A DNA stretch of 64,000 nucleotides, from positions 16,048,005 to 16,112,004 of the forward strand of contig JAJKFL010000427.1 in NCBI GenBank assembly GCA_021186555.1. Reading direction: 5' to 3'. A model generated the notes under the pieces. It was not told the DNA's origin. It saw nothing but the letters and a program-made list of their open reading frames with translations, and ran no database searches. The stretch comes from Reticulitermes speratus. Its lineage: Eukaryota > Arthropoda > Insecta > Blattodea > Rhinotermitidae. Both the position numbers and the translations under genes were made by a program. This document shows, in pieces, positions 63,981 through 64,000 of the stretch (position 1 is the stretch's first letter; the number at the start of each line of letters is the position of its first letter).

Positions 63981-64000
63981 CACGAAACCACGAAATGAAG

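Overview
The window is eukaryotic, repeat-dominated, gene-poor DNA, most likely from an insect. The evidence is several families of tRNA-derived SINEs with RNA polymerase III boxes, 3' tails of non-LTR retrotransposons (LINEs), a hAT MITE with an 8-bp target duplication, a TA-flanked MITE, many minisatellites and microsatellites, and no operon-like coding. The SINE and LINE tails resemble, from memory, repeats common in cockroach and termite genomes (Blattodea). That assignment is inference and was not searched. I found no convincing host protein-coding exon, rRNA or functional tRNA gene. The long open frames lie in tandem arrays whose monomers happen to lack stops.

Layout. 1-11 kb: scattered SINEs (called A, B, C and D here), LINE tails, a 42-bp and a 41-bp minisatellite, and a SINE-B nested in a SINE-A. 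11.1-15.1 kb: a LINE tail, a 34-bp minisatellite of about 66 copies, a fold-back element, and a flank that recurs at 50.6-51.4 kb. 15-34 kb: a TA MITE, more SINEs, three fold-back elements, 41-, 53-, 50-, 29- and 51-bp minisatellites, and a hAT MITE touching the 51-bp array. 34-47 kb: SINE and LINE fragments and a 56-bp minisatellite. 47.1-51.7 kb: the second, larger 34-bp array (about 91 copies) with the same left and right flanks as the first. 52-64 kb: SINEs, LINE scraps, dispersed unclassified repeats and further ribozyme-like motifs.

The most interesting signal is a dispersed set of about 20 motifs with the hammerhead-ribozyme core: CTGANGA, a stem-loop, GAAAC, then usually GTH. The better copies have complementary stem I strands. 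Stem II differs in sequence between copies yet stays paired, so the structure is conserved rather than only the sequence. At least four occur as outward-facing pairs in the two arms of long fold-back elements (13.8, 19.3-19.6, 20.8 and 33.2-33.6 kb). Hammerheads are known from Penelope-like elements and retrozymes, so the motif class is not new. The paired, outward-facing, fold-back arrangement and a constant extra U after the core are what deserve checking.

The 34-bp arrays plus flanks form a duplicated module, and all tandem arrays together occupy roughly one seventh of the window. No genes were seen to work together; the biology here is that of mobile and satellite DNA.
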